Shown here: positions 1-8,382 of the stretch, one piece after another | Position numbering within the stretch: position 1 is the first letter of the stretch | Layout: every line of letters starts with the position of its first letter | Source of the DNA: Euglena gracilis | Lineage: Eukaryota > Euglenida > Euglenophyceae > Euglenales | Assembly: GCA_039621445.1 (NCBI GenBank) | Contig: CP154957.1 | Location: forward strand, 34,912,227 to 34,976,226 | DNA: 64,000 bases | Direction of reading: 5' to 3' | Notes under the pieces: generated by a model | Told to the model about the DNA's origin: nothing | Database searches by the model: none | The model's input: only the letters and a program-made list of their open reading frames with translations | Translations under genes and position numbers: made by a program

Positions 1-1084
1 AGCCACATACCCCAGCTCCTGAGACGCCTGCGCTTCCAAAGACCCGGCCGGCTAGCCGGCCAGCCGGCCAGCCGGCCAGCCGGCTAGCTGGACCAAGTGC
101 AATTTCTTCAGCCGTCTGGACCAAGCCCACAAGCTCAGCCGTCCGTCCGGACCTTCGCTTTTTTCACCAGCCGTCCGTCCGTCCGTCCGTCCGCCCCCTT
201 AGAGGAAGAGGAGGTCTGGCTGGCTTCAGCGTTGAGGATCTAAAAGAGGAGGAGGGGGTCTGGCTGGCCGCGATGGGAAATTTTCCTTTTTTTTGCGACT
301 TTGCGACGACTGAAGGTAAGAAGATTACGAGCGCGAGAACCAAGGCATTTTGCGTGAGTCCTAATCAGCCCGTTCGTTATACAACTTTACAACTTTACCG
401 CTTGTCAGCCTTTTTTTTCAAAATGTCAAGTAATCTGTCACATGGTGTCGTATGTCAGGTGAAATTTGCATTCCTGGGTGGGAATGTCGCTAAAGCGAGG
501 GTGCCCAAAGCCTTGAATGGCCGTCGCTTTGGTGTCTGGGTGCCCCAGAGGGTCTTGACTAGCCCACCCGGGTACCCTTGGCGTCCTTGAACAACCCGGC
601 CCACCCCTGTGGCCCGAAGAGAAAATTGGGGGAGTGAGGGGAAGAAAAGAGGGAACCCCCATGGAGACCAGTAGCTGAGAACGCGACTCCGATGTCTCTG
701 CAGGGGGGCATGGGGATATGGCAAGCAGTGGTGTAGAAATATTTTTTTTGGGGGGGCCGTGATGCTTGGGGGTGGTTCGGGACGCGGGGGAGGGGGGCGG
801 CAGATTCACGCGGGGAATCACGACATAGTGGGCCGGCCTGTTTTTTTTGACGTTGTTTTTTTGTTTTTTTTAATTCTAACAATGTTTTTTTTAAAAAAAA
901 CAAAAAAAACGCCCAGTGGTTTTTGCATGGAAAATTTTTTGAATGCACATTTTCAATGATTTTTGGCAACTTCTGGGTAATTTCTGCCAAAAACTTCCTT
1001 CCACAAAAATGAAAAATGTCATAAAATTCCATTTTTGTTGCATTTTTGGATGTTTTTGACCATTTTTGGCAGTTTTTGAACTGA
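1..1084. other. Low-complexity spacer, no gene seen
   Basis: No coding sequence with recognisable composition or family resemblance is visible. The first 100 bases carry tandem GGCCAGCC/GGCTAGCC units (about 46-92) and then CCGT repeats (about 171-196). From 840 the sequence becomes T- and A-runs (poly-T followed by poly-A tracts near 885-910). Open frames here are short and follow homopolymers. Confidence 0.6.
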
Positions 1085-1146
1085 GTAGGATTCAAAGTAT
1101 GGTTTGGGAGTTTCATATCGAGTTTTTTCAATGAAATTTTCCTTTT
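1085..1146 (-). repeat. Dispersed repeat family A, copy 1
   Basis: Read on the minus strand, this stretch contains AAATTTCATTGAAAAAACTC followed by TATGAAACTCCCAAACC. Two similar copies lie on the plus strand near 7434-7494 and 56667-56706. All three sit next to paired poly-T/poly-A tracts, so they look like fragments of one old dispersed element. No coding capacity is visible. Confidence 0.5.
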
Positions 1147-1157
1147 GTTTTTTTTGA

Positions 1158-1493
1158 GGGGGTGTCTCCCCCGCGTCCCCCCCGCGTCCCCCCCCGCGTC
1201 CCCCCGCGTCCCACTTTGGAACCAAAATTTTGTTCTCGAGACAGCCAAATTCAGGAGGCTGATTCCTAATTTCAAGCATATTTGAGGTTGGTGATTCCTA
1301 ATTTGGTGTGGGTGTTTCCTAATTTGGTGTGGGTGATTCCTAATTTGGGGTGGGTTTGTCCTAATTTGTTGTGGTAGAATCCTAATTTGGCTAAAATTTT
1401 CTCGCGCCTAATTTCACTGTCCCAAAAATGGCGTCTCCCCCGCGTCCCCCCCCGCGTCCCCCCCCGCGTCCCCCCCGCGTCCCAGACACCCCC
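1158..1493. mobile_element. Small TIR element (MITE) family B, copy 1
   Basis: The element starts GGGGGTGTCT and ends with the inverted copy AGACACCCCC. Both ends are followed inwards by repeated GCGTCCCCCC units. The middle has a tandem series of about 21-24 bp built on GATTCCTAATTTGGTGTGGG. TGA on both sides is a plausible 3-bp target duplication. A second copy of very similar sequence and the same orientation lies at 6023-6366. The 336-bp length, short inverted ends and lack of an open frame fit a non-autonomous DNA transposon. The 3-bp duplication recalls CACTA or Harbinger elements, but the superfamily is not proven. Confidence 0.7.
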
Positions 1494-2525
1494 TGATGTT
1501 TTTTTACTGTTTTTTTAAAAAAAACACGTTGTTTTGTTTTTTTTAAAAAAAACAAAAAAATGCCTTATTCGGTCCACCTTTGTTGCACCAATTCTTCTTG
1601 TTCTGTTTATGGTTGGCGCTAATTTCGCTTCTGGCCCAGTTTGTTTGGTGAGACCCCTTGCTTCCCCTAGCCGGCTGAGTAACCCCGGTGTAATTTCAGC
1701 GCTGCAGGGACATACACTTACCTTGTGTGGTTGGTGTGGTTCCCGTGGGTGGGTCCACACCTTTACGCCCCAGTGCTGCTCCGCGTGCCTCTTCCCACTT
1801 TTCTGTGTGGGGGATGCAGCGTGGGCACAACACCATGACTTGAAAAATTCCAGTGTGGCCTCATGGACTTGCGGCTTCGGTAAACCCGGGTTACCAAGTC
1901 TTGGCCTTGGGGCAGGTGGCGGGTGGGTAGTGTGCTACTAGGTACCAGTACCCCCCCCCCCATATTGTCCCAACCACCTTCCCACTGGGACCCCAAATGG
2001 ACAATATGGGGGGGGGACAATATGGGGGTACCAAAGGAAATTTCATTGGCCGAGCCAAAAAAACCCCCCGTCGGCCGGGCCGAGGGACAATATGGGGGGG
2101 GGTGGTAGTACTGGTACCCGCGCTCCGTGCCCTGTCTGGGATCGGTTTGGGCGGTCCCTTGCCTCGCGGGTGTCCCTTTTGGGGTTGGGTTGCTGGGGGG
2201 ATGCACTCCGACTGGGCCGGCGAGCCCGAAATCTTCTAACATTCAAATTTTCAAACAGTACACCATTTCTGTTGACAAATTTGGCTCTTTTGGGGGAAGG
2301 TTTTTTGGAAAGTTGCATTACCGTCCAGCCACCCTTCGGGCCAATAGATTTTTTGTTCCATACAAAATGGCTCGGAGGGGATGGGATTTGGGAGGCAACC
2401 TCACCGTCTCTTTTCCGCATTTTGCACTTGTTTGAAGTCCTAAAACAACACAAAAGGCATCACCGTCTTACCGCCCGTTGAAAGCTTCCAAATTGTGATA
2501 AATCTTTAATGCCATCTTTCTATAC
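1494..2525. other. Spacer with homopolymers, no gene seen
   Basis: Paired poly-T/poly-A tracts lie at 1500-1560. Runs of C and G occur at 1951-2110, where ACAATATGGGGGGG occurs several times in direct and inverted form. Open frames overlap these tracts and show no family resemblance. Confidence 0.5.
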
Positions 2526-2629
2526 AAAAATCGACCGACACTAACAGATTCAGCAGGGGCGCCGGGCGCGAGCGAGCGAAGCGAGCCGCCCGGCGCCCCT
2601 GCTGAATCTGTTAGTGTCGGTCGATTTTT
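2526..2629. repeat. Perfect long palindrome, 43-bp arms
   Basis: Positions 2526-2568 are the exact reverse complement of 2587-2629, with an 18-bp spacer made of CGAG-like units. The outer part of the arm contains TCGACCGACACTAAC, which resembles the 32-bp tandem unit found at 2729-2828 and 3547-3668. The palindrome directly abuts the left end of the inverted-repeat element that starts at 2630. It could be that element's outer terminus, a fold-back element, or a cruciform-forming site. Confidence 0.85.
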
Positions 2630-2728
2630 CTAAAACCTATTTTGTCTGGGCCCGACGCCTGTCTTGATATTCATTCGACCGAACCGCCTGGACCGAAATA
2701 TGGTCAAAAAAGTGGTTTTTGGCCCATT

Positions 2729-2828
2729 AACGGGCGCCTGAATGGAAATCGACTGACATAAACGGCGCCTGAATGGAAATCGACCGACATAAACGGGCGC
2801 CTGAATGGAAATCAACTGACATAAACGG
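2729..2828 (+). repeat. 32-bp tandem repeat, left group (3 copies)
   Basis: Three near-identical units are built on AACGGGCGCCTGAATGG and AAATCGACYGACATA, differing by single bases and one deletion. The same unit recurs in the same orientation at 3547-3668. The position just inside both termini of the surrounding inverted-repeat element suggests sub-terminal protein-binding repeats. Confidence 0.8.
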
Positions 2829-3018
2829 ATTTCGATGTCTTGGAAATCGACCAACCTTTTGTTTCCTTTTTTGAATGCCTTTTTGTTCCGTTTTGGGACA
2901 TTGTCAGTTTCAGCCTGAAACCCGTTAACGTCGACCAACTTTGTGTCTCTTTTTTCTTTCGGAATGGTTTTTTCTTCCATTTTGAAAGAAACAATCTCTA
3001 TATCAAGAACTGCGTCTT

Positions 3019-3119
3019 AAACGCAGACTCTGACCTGAGTCTGCGTTTCGAAACGCAGACTCAGGCCGAATAACAGACTCAGCGTTTCGAAACACAGACT
3101 CAGGTCAGAGTCTGCGTTT
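3019..3119. repeat. Long inverted repeat, 38-bp arms
   Basis: Positions 3019-3056 and 3082-3119 are reverse complements with one mismatch and a 25-bp spacer. Each arm is itself partly self-complementary (AAACGCAGACTC and GAGTCTGCGTTT cores around TTTCGAAA). It lies inside TIR element family C. No coding sequence is present. Confidence 0.8.
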
Positions 3120-3546
3120 TTTTAGAAACATAGATTTTGACCAAAGCCATGTTGCTATGAACACAGCCTTGGCCCGAAATCCGATGATGTCAATAGAATT
3201 GCAATACAGGCGTCGAGCCCAGAAAATAGGTTTAACATTGCCAAATCACTCCTCACCCGAAAACTGTTATTTCAGATGACCAGTGATGACAACTGGTTCA
3301 GGACAAACTTGCTGAATGCTTTTTCTGAAGTTCCAGAAATAGAAAATGATAATCTTAAGTTCCGTCCTTCCGTCTGTTCCATCCAAAGTTCAGCCAGCGG
3401 TGATCACCTGACCACAAAATTTAGTTTTTGTCTGATCCATAACGCCTCCACAACCCCATAGGACCAAAAATGTCGAAAAAAAGGGAAATCCAAAATGTCC
3501 AAAAAGTCACTAAAAATTCCCAATCTGACCAGCAACAGATTTCAAT

Positions 3547-3668
3547 GGAATGGAAATCGACCGACATAAACGGGCGCCTGAATGGAAATCGACTGACATA
3601 AACGGGCGCCTGAATAGAAATCGACCGACATAAACGGGCGCCTGAATGGAAATCGACCGACATAAACA
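3547..3668 (+). repeat. 32-bp tandem repeat, right group (about 4 copies)
   Basis: Four units of the same 32-bp sequence as at 2729-2828, in the same orientation, end 26 bp before the right inverted terminus. Units differ at one or two positions (for example GACTGACATA versus GACCGACATA). Confidence 0.8.
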
Positions 3669-3741
3669 ATTTCAGCCTGAAATCCGTTAATGTCAGTAGA
3701 ATTTCAAGACAGGCGTCAGGCCCAGAAAATAGGTTTTAAAA

Positions 3742-4600
3742 GAAAAGCGCTACTGCCTCGCTGCCCGAATGGCAGCAAAAACAACAGCACAAATGGTAAT
3801 AAAGAAACTGTGTTTGGGCCGATTTCGAGACATTAACAGTCTTAAATCTTCGCCCAAATATGGTTTCTGACCAAAAACAGGGCTTTTGGGCCAAGGTTTT
3901 AGGGGGGTGCGGTGACTATGGCGCCGAATGTGCCGCGGCCCCCAGAGTGTAGTTGAAAAGACGAGTATTCTGCAGACAAAATCTTTCTGCAGGCAGAATT
4001 TCCTCAGGTGGGTGGGGTGTGCAGCCTCACCGACTCATGAGCGAATGGTGGACTGAGGCCCCCGAGCCGGCAGGCTCGCCTGCCAACCCCCCACAGTTCA
4101 AGTACCGGACAGCATGTCAATTGAAAGCTCTCTGACCTTTCTACATAAAAATGATGGGTATCACCCGTCCCCACGATTTTTTCTGAACCGTGAACAGAAA
4201 GGTCCGGCACCTCCTTGTATTTTGCTGACATGCTTCATGCAACGGTTGGGGCGGCTTTGGGGCACCTTTTTTTTGTCAAAAACTGCTGTTCATGACATCA
4301 AGCCCCGTAAATTGTGAACAGGGGGGTCCAAATAGCCCTGATAATTGTGAGCAGAGCCATTTGCAAAAAAAAAGCACCATTGTATTGTTGTTTCTATGTC
4401 GAGATCTGCGTCCCGACACCGGTTCGGGCTGATGCCCGAACTGGCGTCGCAGGCACCGGCTTCACACCCGAACCGGCCTCTGGGCAGGAAGCACATTTTG
4501 ACTGACAACGAGGTTGTAGAAGTGCAAGATGCAGCAAAAAAGTTGTGTGCCACTCCTGTTTCAGAGGGCCTTTCCTCTGGTTTCAAGTTTTTTCTATAAG
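3742..4600. other. Spacer, no gene seen
   Basis: Mixed-composition sequence without a credible gene. Positions 4410-4490 hold a cluster of CCGAACTGGCG / CACCGGTTCGGG / CACCCGAACCGGC segments in both orientations. These resemble the palindrome at 56787-56835. Confidence 0.5.
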
Positions 4601-4699
4601 AAAAAGCGGGGTCCGATCACGATTCCCGGTGGAGAAACGGGGGGCGCCGTAGGCGCCCCCCGTTTCTCCACCGGGAATCGTGATCGGACCCCGCTTTTT
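4601..4699. repeat. Perfect long palindrome, 48-bp arms
   Basis: Positions 4601-4648 are the exact reverse complement of 4652-4699, separated by only GTA. The arms contain GGGGTCCGATCACGATTC and a GGCGCC core. The right arm stops 2 bp before the inverted terminus of the tyrosine-recombinase element. The same arrangement, palindrome then a TAAAACC terminus, occurs at 2526-2630. It would extrude a near-perfect cruciform or hairpin. Confidence 0.9.
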
Positions 4700-4820
4700 T
4701 CTTAAAACCGTTAACCAAGTTCACGGGCTTCCTCGCAGTAGGCAAGCGCTTCCTAACGAGATGCCTAGGGGGTCAAAAATCGCGTTTTTGGTGTTCACGG
4801 GTGAACTTTGGCCGTTCACG

Positions 4821-4896
4821 GGTGCTGTAGTGCACCCGTGAACGGAATTTCCGTCCACGGCTGCCGTGCGTGCACCCGTGAACCGACCACGGTTGC
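4821..4896. repeat. Left sub-terminal palindromic sites
   Basis: CCGTTCACGGGTGC, the spacer TGTA, then GTGCACCCGTGAACGG form a near-perfect palindrome at 4821-4852. It is followed by CGTCCACGGCTGCCGT and TGCACCCGTGAACCGACCA. Matching segments occur in the right sub-terminal region (5866-5972). Repeated palindromes of this size around a recombinase gene are candidate recombinase-binding sites; this role is inferred. Confidence 0.7.
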
Positions 4897-5002
4897 GCAA
4901 GGTGTTACCCGTGATCGGAATTTGAATTTTTTGGGTTTTTTACATTTGTGTTTCTGTTGTGTTACATTTTTGTTTCTGTCCTCTGCTTTTCCCCACAGTC
5001 CG

Positions 5003-5785
5003 ATGAAGCGTTTTGCCAACATGATGGAAGCACAGATGCCCCGCCCCCCCAACGTAGATGAATTTTTGGCTGTTTTACGTGGTGCCGGCTCCCTAGGAGC
5101 TGCTGCAGTGGATGCCCTTTTAGGCAGTCTCCCCACCGGTGGTCAAAATTGTGACCTGGGCCCCAAGAACCATGCCGCAGTAAAGTGTTTTTTGGAGTAT
5201 ATAGATGTTTGCAACCGGCATGGCGTTGTTTTTGGCTCTTTGGACGAAGTTTTGGTGGGATGGGCCAGATGGTGCGTTGATGCTCGTGAACTTTTCAAGA
5301 CGCAGCAGGAAGCCGATGCCTGGGTCCAGACAAGGCAGGAGAAGGTAGGAAAAGATGGGCGCCTTCGCTCCATGCCAGTGTCCAGTTTTTGGACCTATGT
5401 AAATGCTGTAAGCAACATTTACAAGGCATTGGCTCCCGTTTATGCCATCATTGTACCATCGTCTGTGTCCCAGTTCCCGCAGTTCAATGCGTTGATGAAG
5501 CCACTCGTCACGCACGAAAGGGCCAAAAAAGCAATGGAGGCCAAGGGTGGGTTGACAAACACAGTTTTGCAGGCGGACGAGTTGCTCACAGTTTTGAAGG
5601 CTGCCGAAGGGAACACACCATTTTTGGTCCAAAGGAGGAATGTCCTTTTATTGGGGTACACCACCGGATACCGAGGGGAGGTTCTTCGTCGGTTGGTGGT
5701 CGAAAGCATGTGCCTCGCACCGAAATTTAGTTTGCCGCGTGTCAGTTCCCTATGCCACCTCTTGCATTCCTGCCCCCACCCCTGA
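5003..5785 (+). pseudogene. Tyrosine recombinase (Crypton/DIRS-like), 3'-truncated
   Basis: The frame from the ATG at 5003 encodes about 260 residues. The preceding TTTTCCCCACAG could be an intron acceptor, so an upstream exon is possible. The N-terminal part is helical (core-binding-like, with FLEYIDVCNRHG and FWTYVNAVSNIYKAL). It is followed by the start of a catalytic domain, NVLLLGYTTGYRGEVL, which matches the box-I pattern of tyrosine recombinases with the first catalytic Arg. The later HxxR motif and the active-site Tyr are absent. After about 5700 the frame loses resemblance and runs into the right sub-terminal repeats at 5866. The gene is therefore an internal-deletion relic, unless a downstream exon has been lost. 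Family assignment is from motif pattern only. Confidence 0.6.
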
Positions 5786-5865
5786 AGTTCTCCAGGTTCG
5801 CCATTTGTTTCACATCCTCTTCCCTACTGCGTAAATGTTTTTCCTTTTTTTTATGTAAAACTCCG

Positions 5866-5972
5866 TCCACGGCTGCCGTCTGTGCACCCGTGAACCGACC
5901 ACGGGTGCGCATATGTGAAAACGGGGTCCGTTCACGGGTGCCGTAGTGCGCACCCGTGAACGCACCCCGTTT
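5866..5972. repeat. Right sub-terminal palindromic sites
   Basis: The direct copy CGTCCACGGCTGCCGT...GTGCACCCGTGAACCGACC (5866-5911) is followed by a palindrome with about 27-bp arms, ACGGGGTCCGTTCACGGGTGC against GCACCCGTGAACGCACCCCGT (about 5919-5972). It mirrors the left group at 4821-4896. Confidence 0.7.
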
Positions 5973-6022
5973 CCTCACGTGGGGAAGCCCGTGAACGGTT
6001 AACGGTTTTAAAAAGTTTCTTT

Positions 6023-6366
6023 GGGGGTGTCTCCCCCGCGTCCCCCCCGCGTCCCCCCCCGCGTCCCCCCCGCGTCCCACTTTGGAACCAAAATTTTGTT
6101 CTCGAGACAGCCAAATTCAGGAGGCTGATTCCTAATTTCGGGCATATTTGAGGTGATTCCTAATTTGGTGTGGATGATTCCTAATTTGCGGTGGGTGATT
6201 CCTAATTTGGGGTGGTTTAGTCCTAATTTGTTGTGGTAGAATCCTAATTTGGCTAAATTTTTCTTGCGGCAAATTCCTAATTTCGCTGTCCCAAAAATGG
6301 CGTCTCCCCCGCGTCCCCCCCCCCCCCCCTTCCCCCCCCCGTCCCCCCCGCGTCCCAGACACCCCC
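6023..6366. mobile_element. Small TIR element (MITE) family B, copy 2
   Basis: A second copy of the element at 1158-1493. It has the same GGGGGTGTCT / AGACACCCCC termini, GCGTCCCCCC arrays at both ends and CCTAATTTGG tandem core. It is flanked by TTT on both sides (6020-6022 and 6367-6369), again a 3-bp duplication. It lies 10 bp beyond the right terminus of the tyrosine-recombinase element. The C tracts near its right end are longer than in copy 1. Confidence 0.75.
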
Positions 6367-7820
6367 TTTGGTGTCATTTACAGCCTCGGCCCCCAGCCTA
6401 TCCTTTTTGCTTATCAGATGCAAAAGGCAATTTCTCGGGGAAAACAGGTCATTGCAGGCAGCCATTGCCAACCTCAGCCCGGGGGGTTGGCGTGTCAAAG
6501 GGGTCACAGAGGGGGGAGGGGAGGGGTGCACCGCGAGTGAGTTTTTGTCCTCGAGACGAAACATTTTTTTTTAATTTTTGGGTTAATTTGGAGATAATAT
6601 CATTGATTTTGAAAAAGGGTCACAAATCATCTTTTTTGTGGGTCTTTTGCACAAAATTTTTGTGTTTTTTTTAAAGCTTTTTGGTGCTTTTGGTGACTTT
6701 GAGGTCCAGAAAAAAATGAAATTTTGGACAACCCAGTCAAAATGACCCACAAAAAAGGACTTAGCCCCCGGAGTATTTTGGAAACAGAAAGGGACTTCGT
6801 TATTTGAGGGGGGGCGGTGGTTGTTTGGTTCAGGGAGCAGGCTGAAACCGACCAACCCCAGGGAGGGGGGGGTCTCGGAGTGCCCTAGACAAGCACCCCC
6901 CCCCCCACTGGGGGGGGGGCACGGTTGGGGGGGTGCCTGCTTGCCCCCCCCCGCGACCCCCCGCGACCCCAACACCCCCCTAATGTCAAGAAAGGTGGGG
7001 GGTGACCACTTTTGTCCTGATGCGGCCACCCCCCACCCGCCTCAAGACAAAGGCGGCCACCCTGCCCCTCCAGCCTTCGACAAAGGCTACACCCCAAAGT
7101 TCAGCTTTCCTTACAGCACCATGTTCCCAGCACAGCTTGTGAATCTAGCCAAAGTCCAAACGCCGGTTTGGGCTTTCGACAGATTTACCGTACGGACCGT
7201 ATGGAAAACCACACGGGCAGGCAATTTTTTTTTGCAAAAAGCGGCCAAAAAAAACCCGGAGATTTTCCCCCTAAATCTTTGACATTCACCCCTCCTTGGG
7301 GGGGGGGGTTTCTCGAGCCATCTGGGTGGGTTTTGGATGGTTTTGGGATGATTTGGACGATATTTGGAATTTGTTTTTTATTTTTAAAAGAACAGCGCTT
7401 TTCTATAAAATGCCCCCAAAACGTAAAAAACAAAGGGAAATTTCACTGAAAGAAACTCGTTATGAAACAAACCACACTTTGATCCTACTGATTTCAAAAA
7501 CTGCCAAAATGGTTAAAAAAACACGTGAAAATGGAAAAATGCAATCTATGAGATTTTCTATCATTGTCGGGGGATTCTTTTTTTTTTGGCAAAAATGACC
7601 CAGAAGTTCCCAAAAATGATTGAAAATATGCATCCAAAAAATTTCGGTGCAAACCTCGTGGGTGTTTTTTGTCTTTTTTTAAAAAAAGAAACATTTGTTT
7701 TAAAAAAGCAAAAAAAAAACTGCGTCCCAAAAAACAAGTTGCCAGCTGTGATTTGGACAATATTTTTTCTGGGGGATGGGGACTTAAAAGTCGGCGAACT
7801 TGACCCATTGGTGCATTAGA
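6367..7820. other. Spacer rich in C/G runs, no gene seen
   Basis: Long C and G runs occur near 6895-6960 and 7297-7312, and paired poly-T/poly-A tracts near 7670-7715. Positions 7434-7494 carry the plus-strand copy of dispersed repeat family A (GAAATTTCACTGAAAGAAAC...). Open frames cross homopolymers and show no family resemblance. Confidence 0.5.
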
Positions 7821-7825
7821 GTGGG

Positions 7826-8382
7826 TGGTCGGCCAACTAGTCGGCTGACCACCCACTACCCCCCCTCCCCCAGTCAACCGTCTGTCCGAGGGCCCCAAAA
7901 CATTGCAATTTGTGAAGGAACAACTTCTCCCTCTGAAGACTTTTCTCCTCAGATTTTTTAGAATGAACTTTTGTTTAGGTTGCAAAGCACGGCAAAATGA
8001 CGTTGGTGAAGGGCATATCCTCATCACCAACAGTGTATCAACCCCATTGGCGGGGTCCTTCAGCAGGGAATTGGAGAAACTTGTCTGCAGGCCAGTTAAA
8101 GGTCTCTCTTTGGACTCGCGATATTTGGCCTCCGAATCAACTCCTGCCTCGTTGAAGTACGTTGCAATTGAAGAGAGAGTGAACAGGTGTTTTGTATATT
8201 TGGTGGGATTGATGTGTGATATCTCCATGTTGAAGAATCAATTACTGTGTTTCATTTTCCAACAACTCATTTTTTTTGTGAAACAATCAAATGGATGTGC
8301 TTCCAGAAGTTTCAATAGCATTGCAGCAGTTTTCTCAATTGCACCATTTCTCAAAGTAATAGGGGTCCAACTAGCCGACTAG
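7826..8382 (+). other. Possible hypothetical ORF, 160 codons (weak)
   Basis: An open frame from 7903 to 8382 has about 160 codons, balanced composition and no homopolymer artefacts, which is unusual for this region. It is flanked by similar CCAACTAGYCGRCT segments at 7837 and 8365, and by an inverted GTGGGTGGTC...GACCACCCAC at 7826-7859. No domain, signal peptide or membrane segment was recognised. It could be a fragment of a mobile element or a chance open frame. Confidence 0.2.

Larger units (their letters stand above)
2630..3741. mobile_element. TIR element family C (TTTTAAAACC ends), non-coding
   Basis: The left end at 2630-2672 (CTAAAACCTATTTTG then CTGGGCCCGACGCCTGTC) is inverted at the right end, 3694-3741. 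A further inverted copy of the same end lies at 3186-3233, so the region may contain two nested or tandem copies. Groups of a 32-bp tandem unit lie inside each end. No transposase is visible. A fragment with the same left end lies near 56729. The right terminus GGTTTTAAAAG resembles that of the tyrosine-recombinase element ending at 6012, so the two may be related. Confidence 0.65.
4702..6012 (+). mobile_element. Tyrosine-recombinase element with terminal inverted repeats
   Basis: The left end TTAAAACCGTTAACC, two extra bases, then GTTCACGGGCTTCC is inverted at the right end (about 5984-6012). Inside each end are repeated palindromic GTTCACGGGTGC...GCACCCGTGAAC sites and a direct copy of CGTCCACGGCTGCCGT with its flank (4851-4896 and 5866-5911). 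Between them lies a truncated tyrosine-recombinase gene (5003-5785). Crypton elements of eukaryotes encode such recombinases but usually lack terminal inverted repeats, so this is either an unusual Crypton-like element or a derivative of another YR family. It is probably non-autonomous because the catalytic half of the enzyme is missing. Confidence 0.7.

Noticed and set aside
438-1275. Minus-strand open frames of 127-238 codons
   Set aside because: They cross MITE ends and homopolymers, with no domain or codon pattern like the real exons.
2729-3668. 32-bp repeats as a CRISPR array
   Set aside because: Units are directly adjacent without unique spacers, in eukaryotic DNA, and inside an inverted-repeat element.
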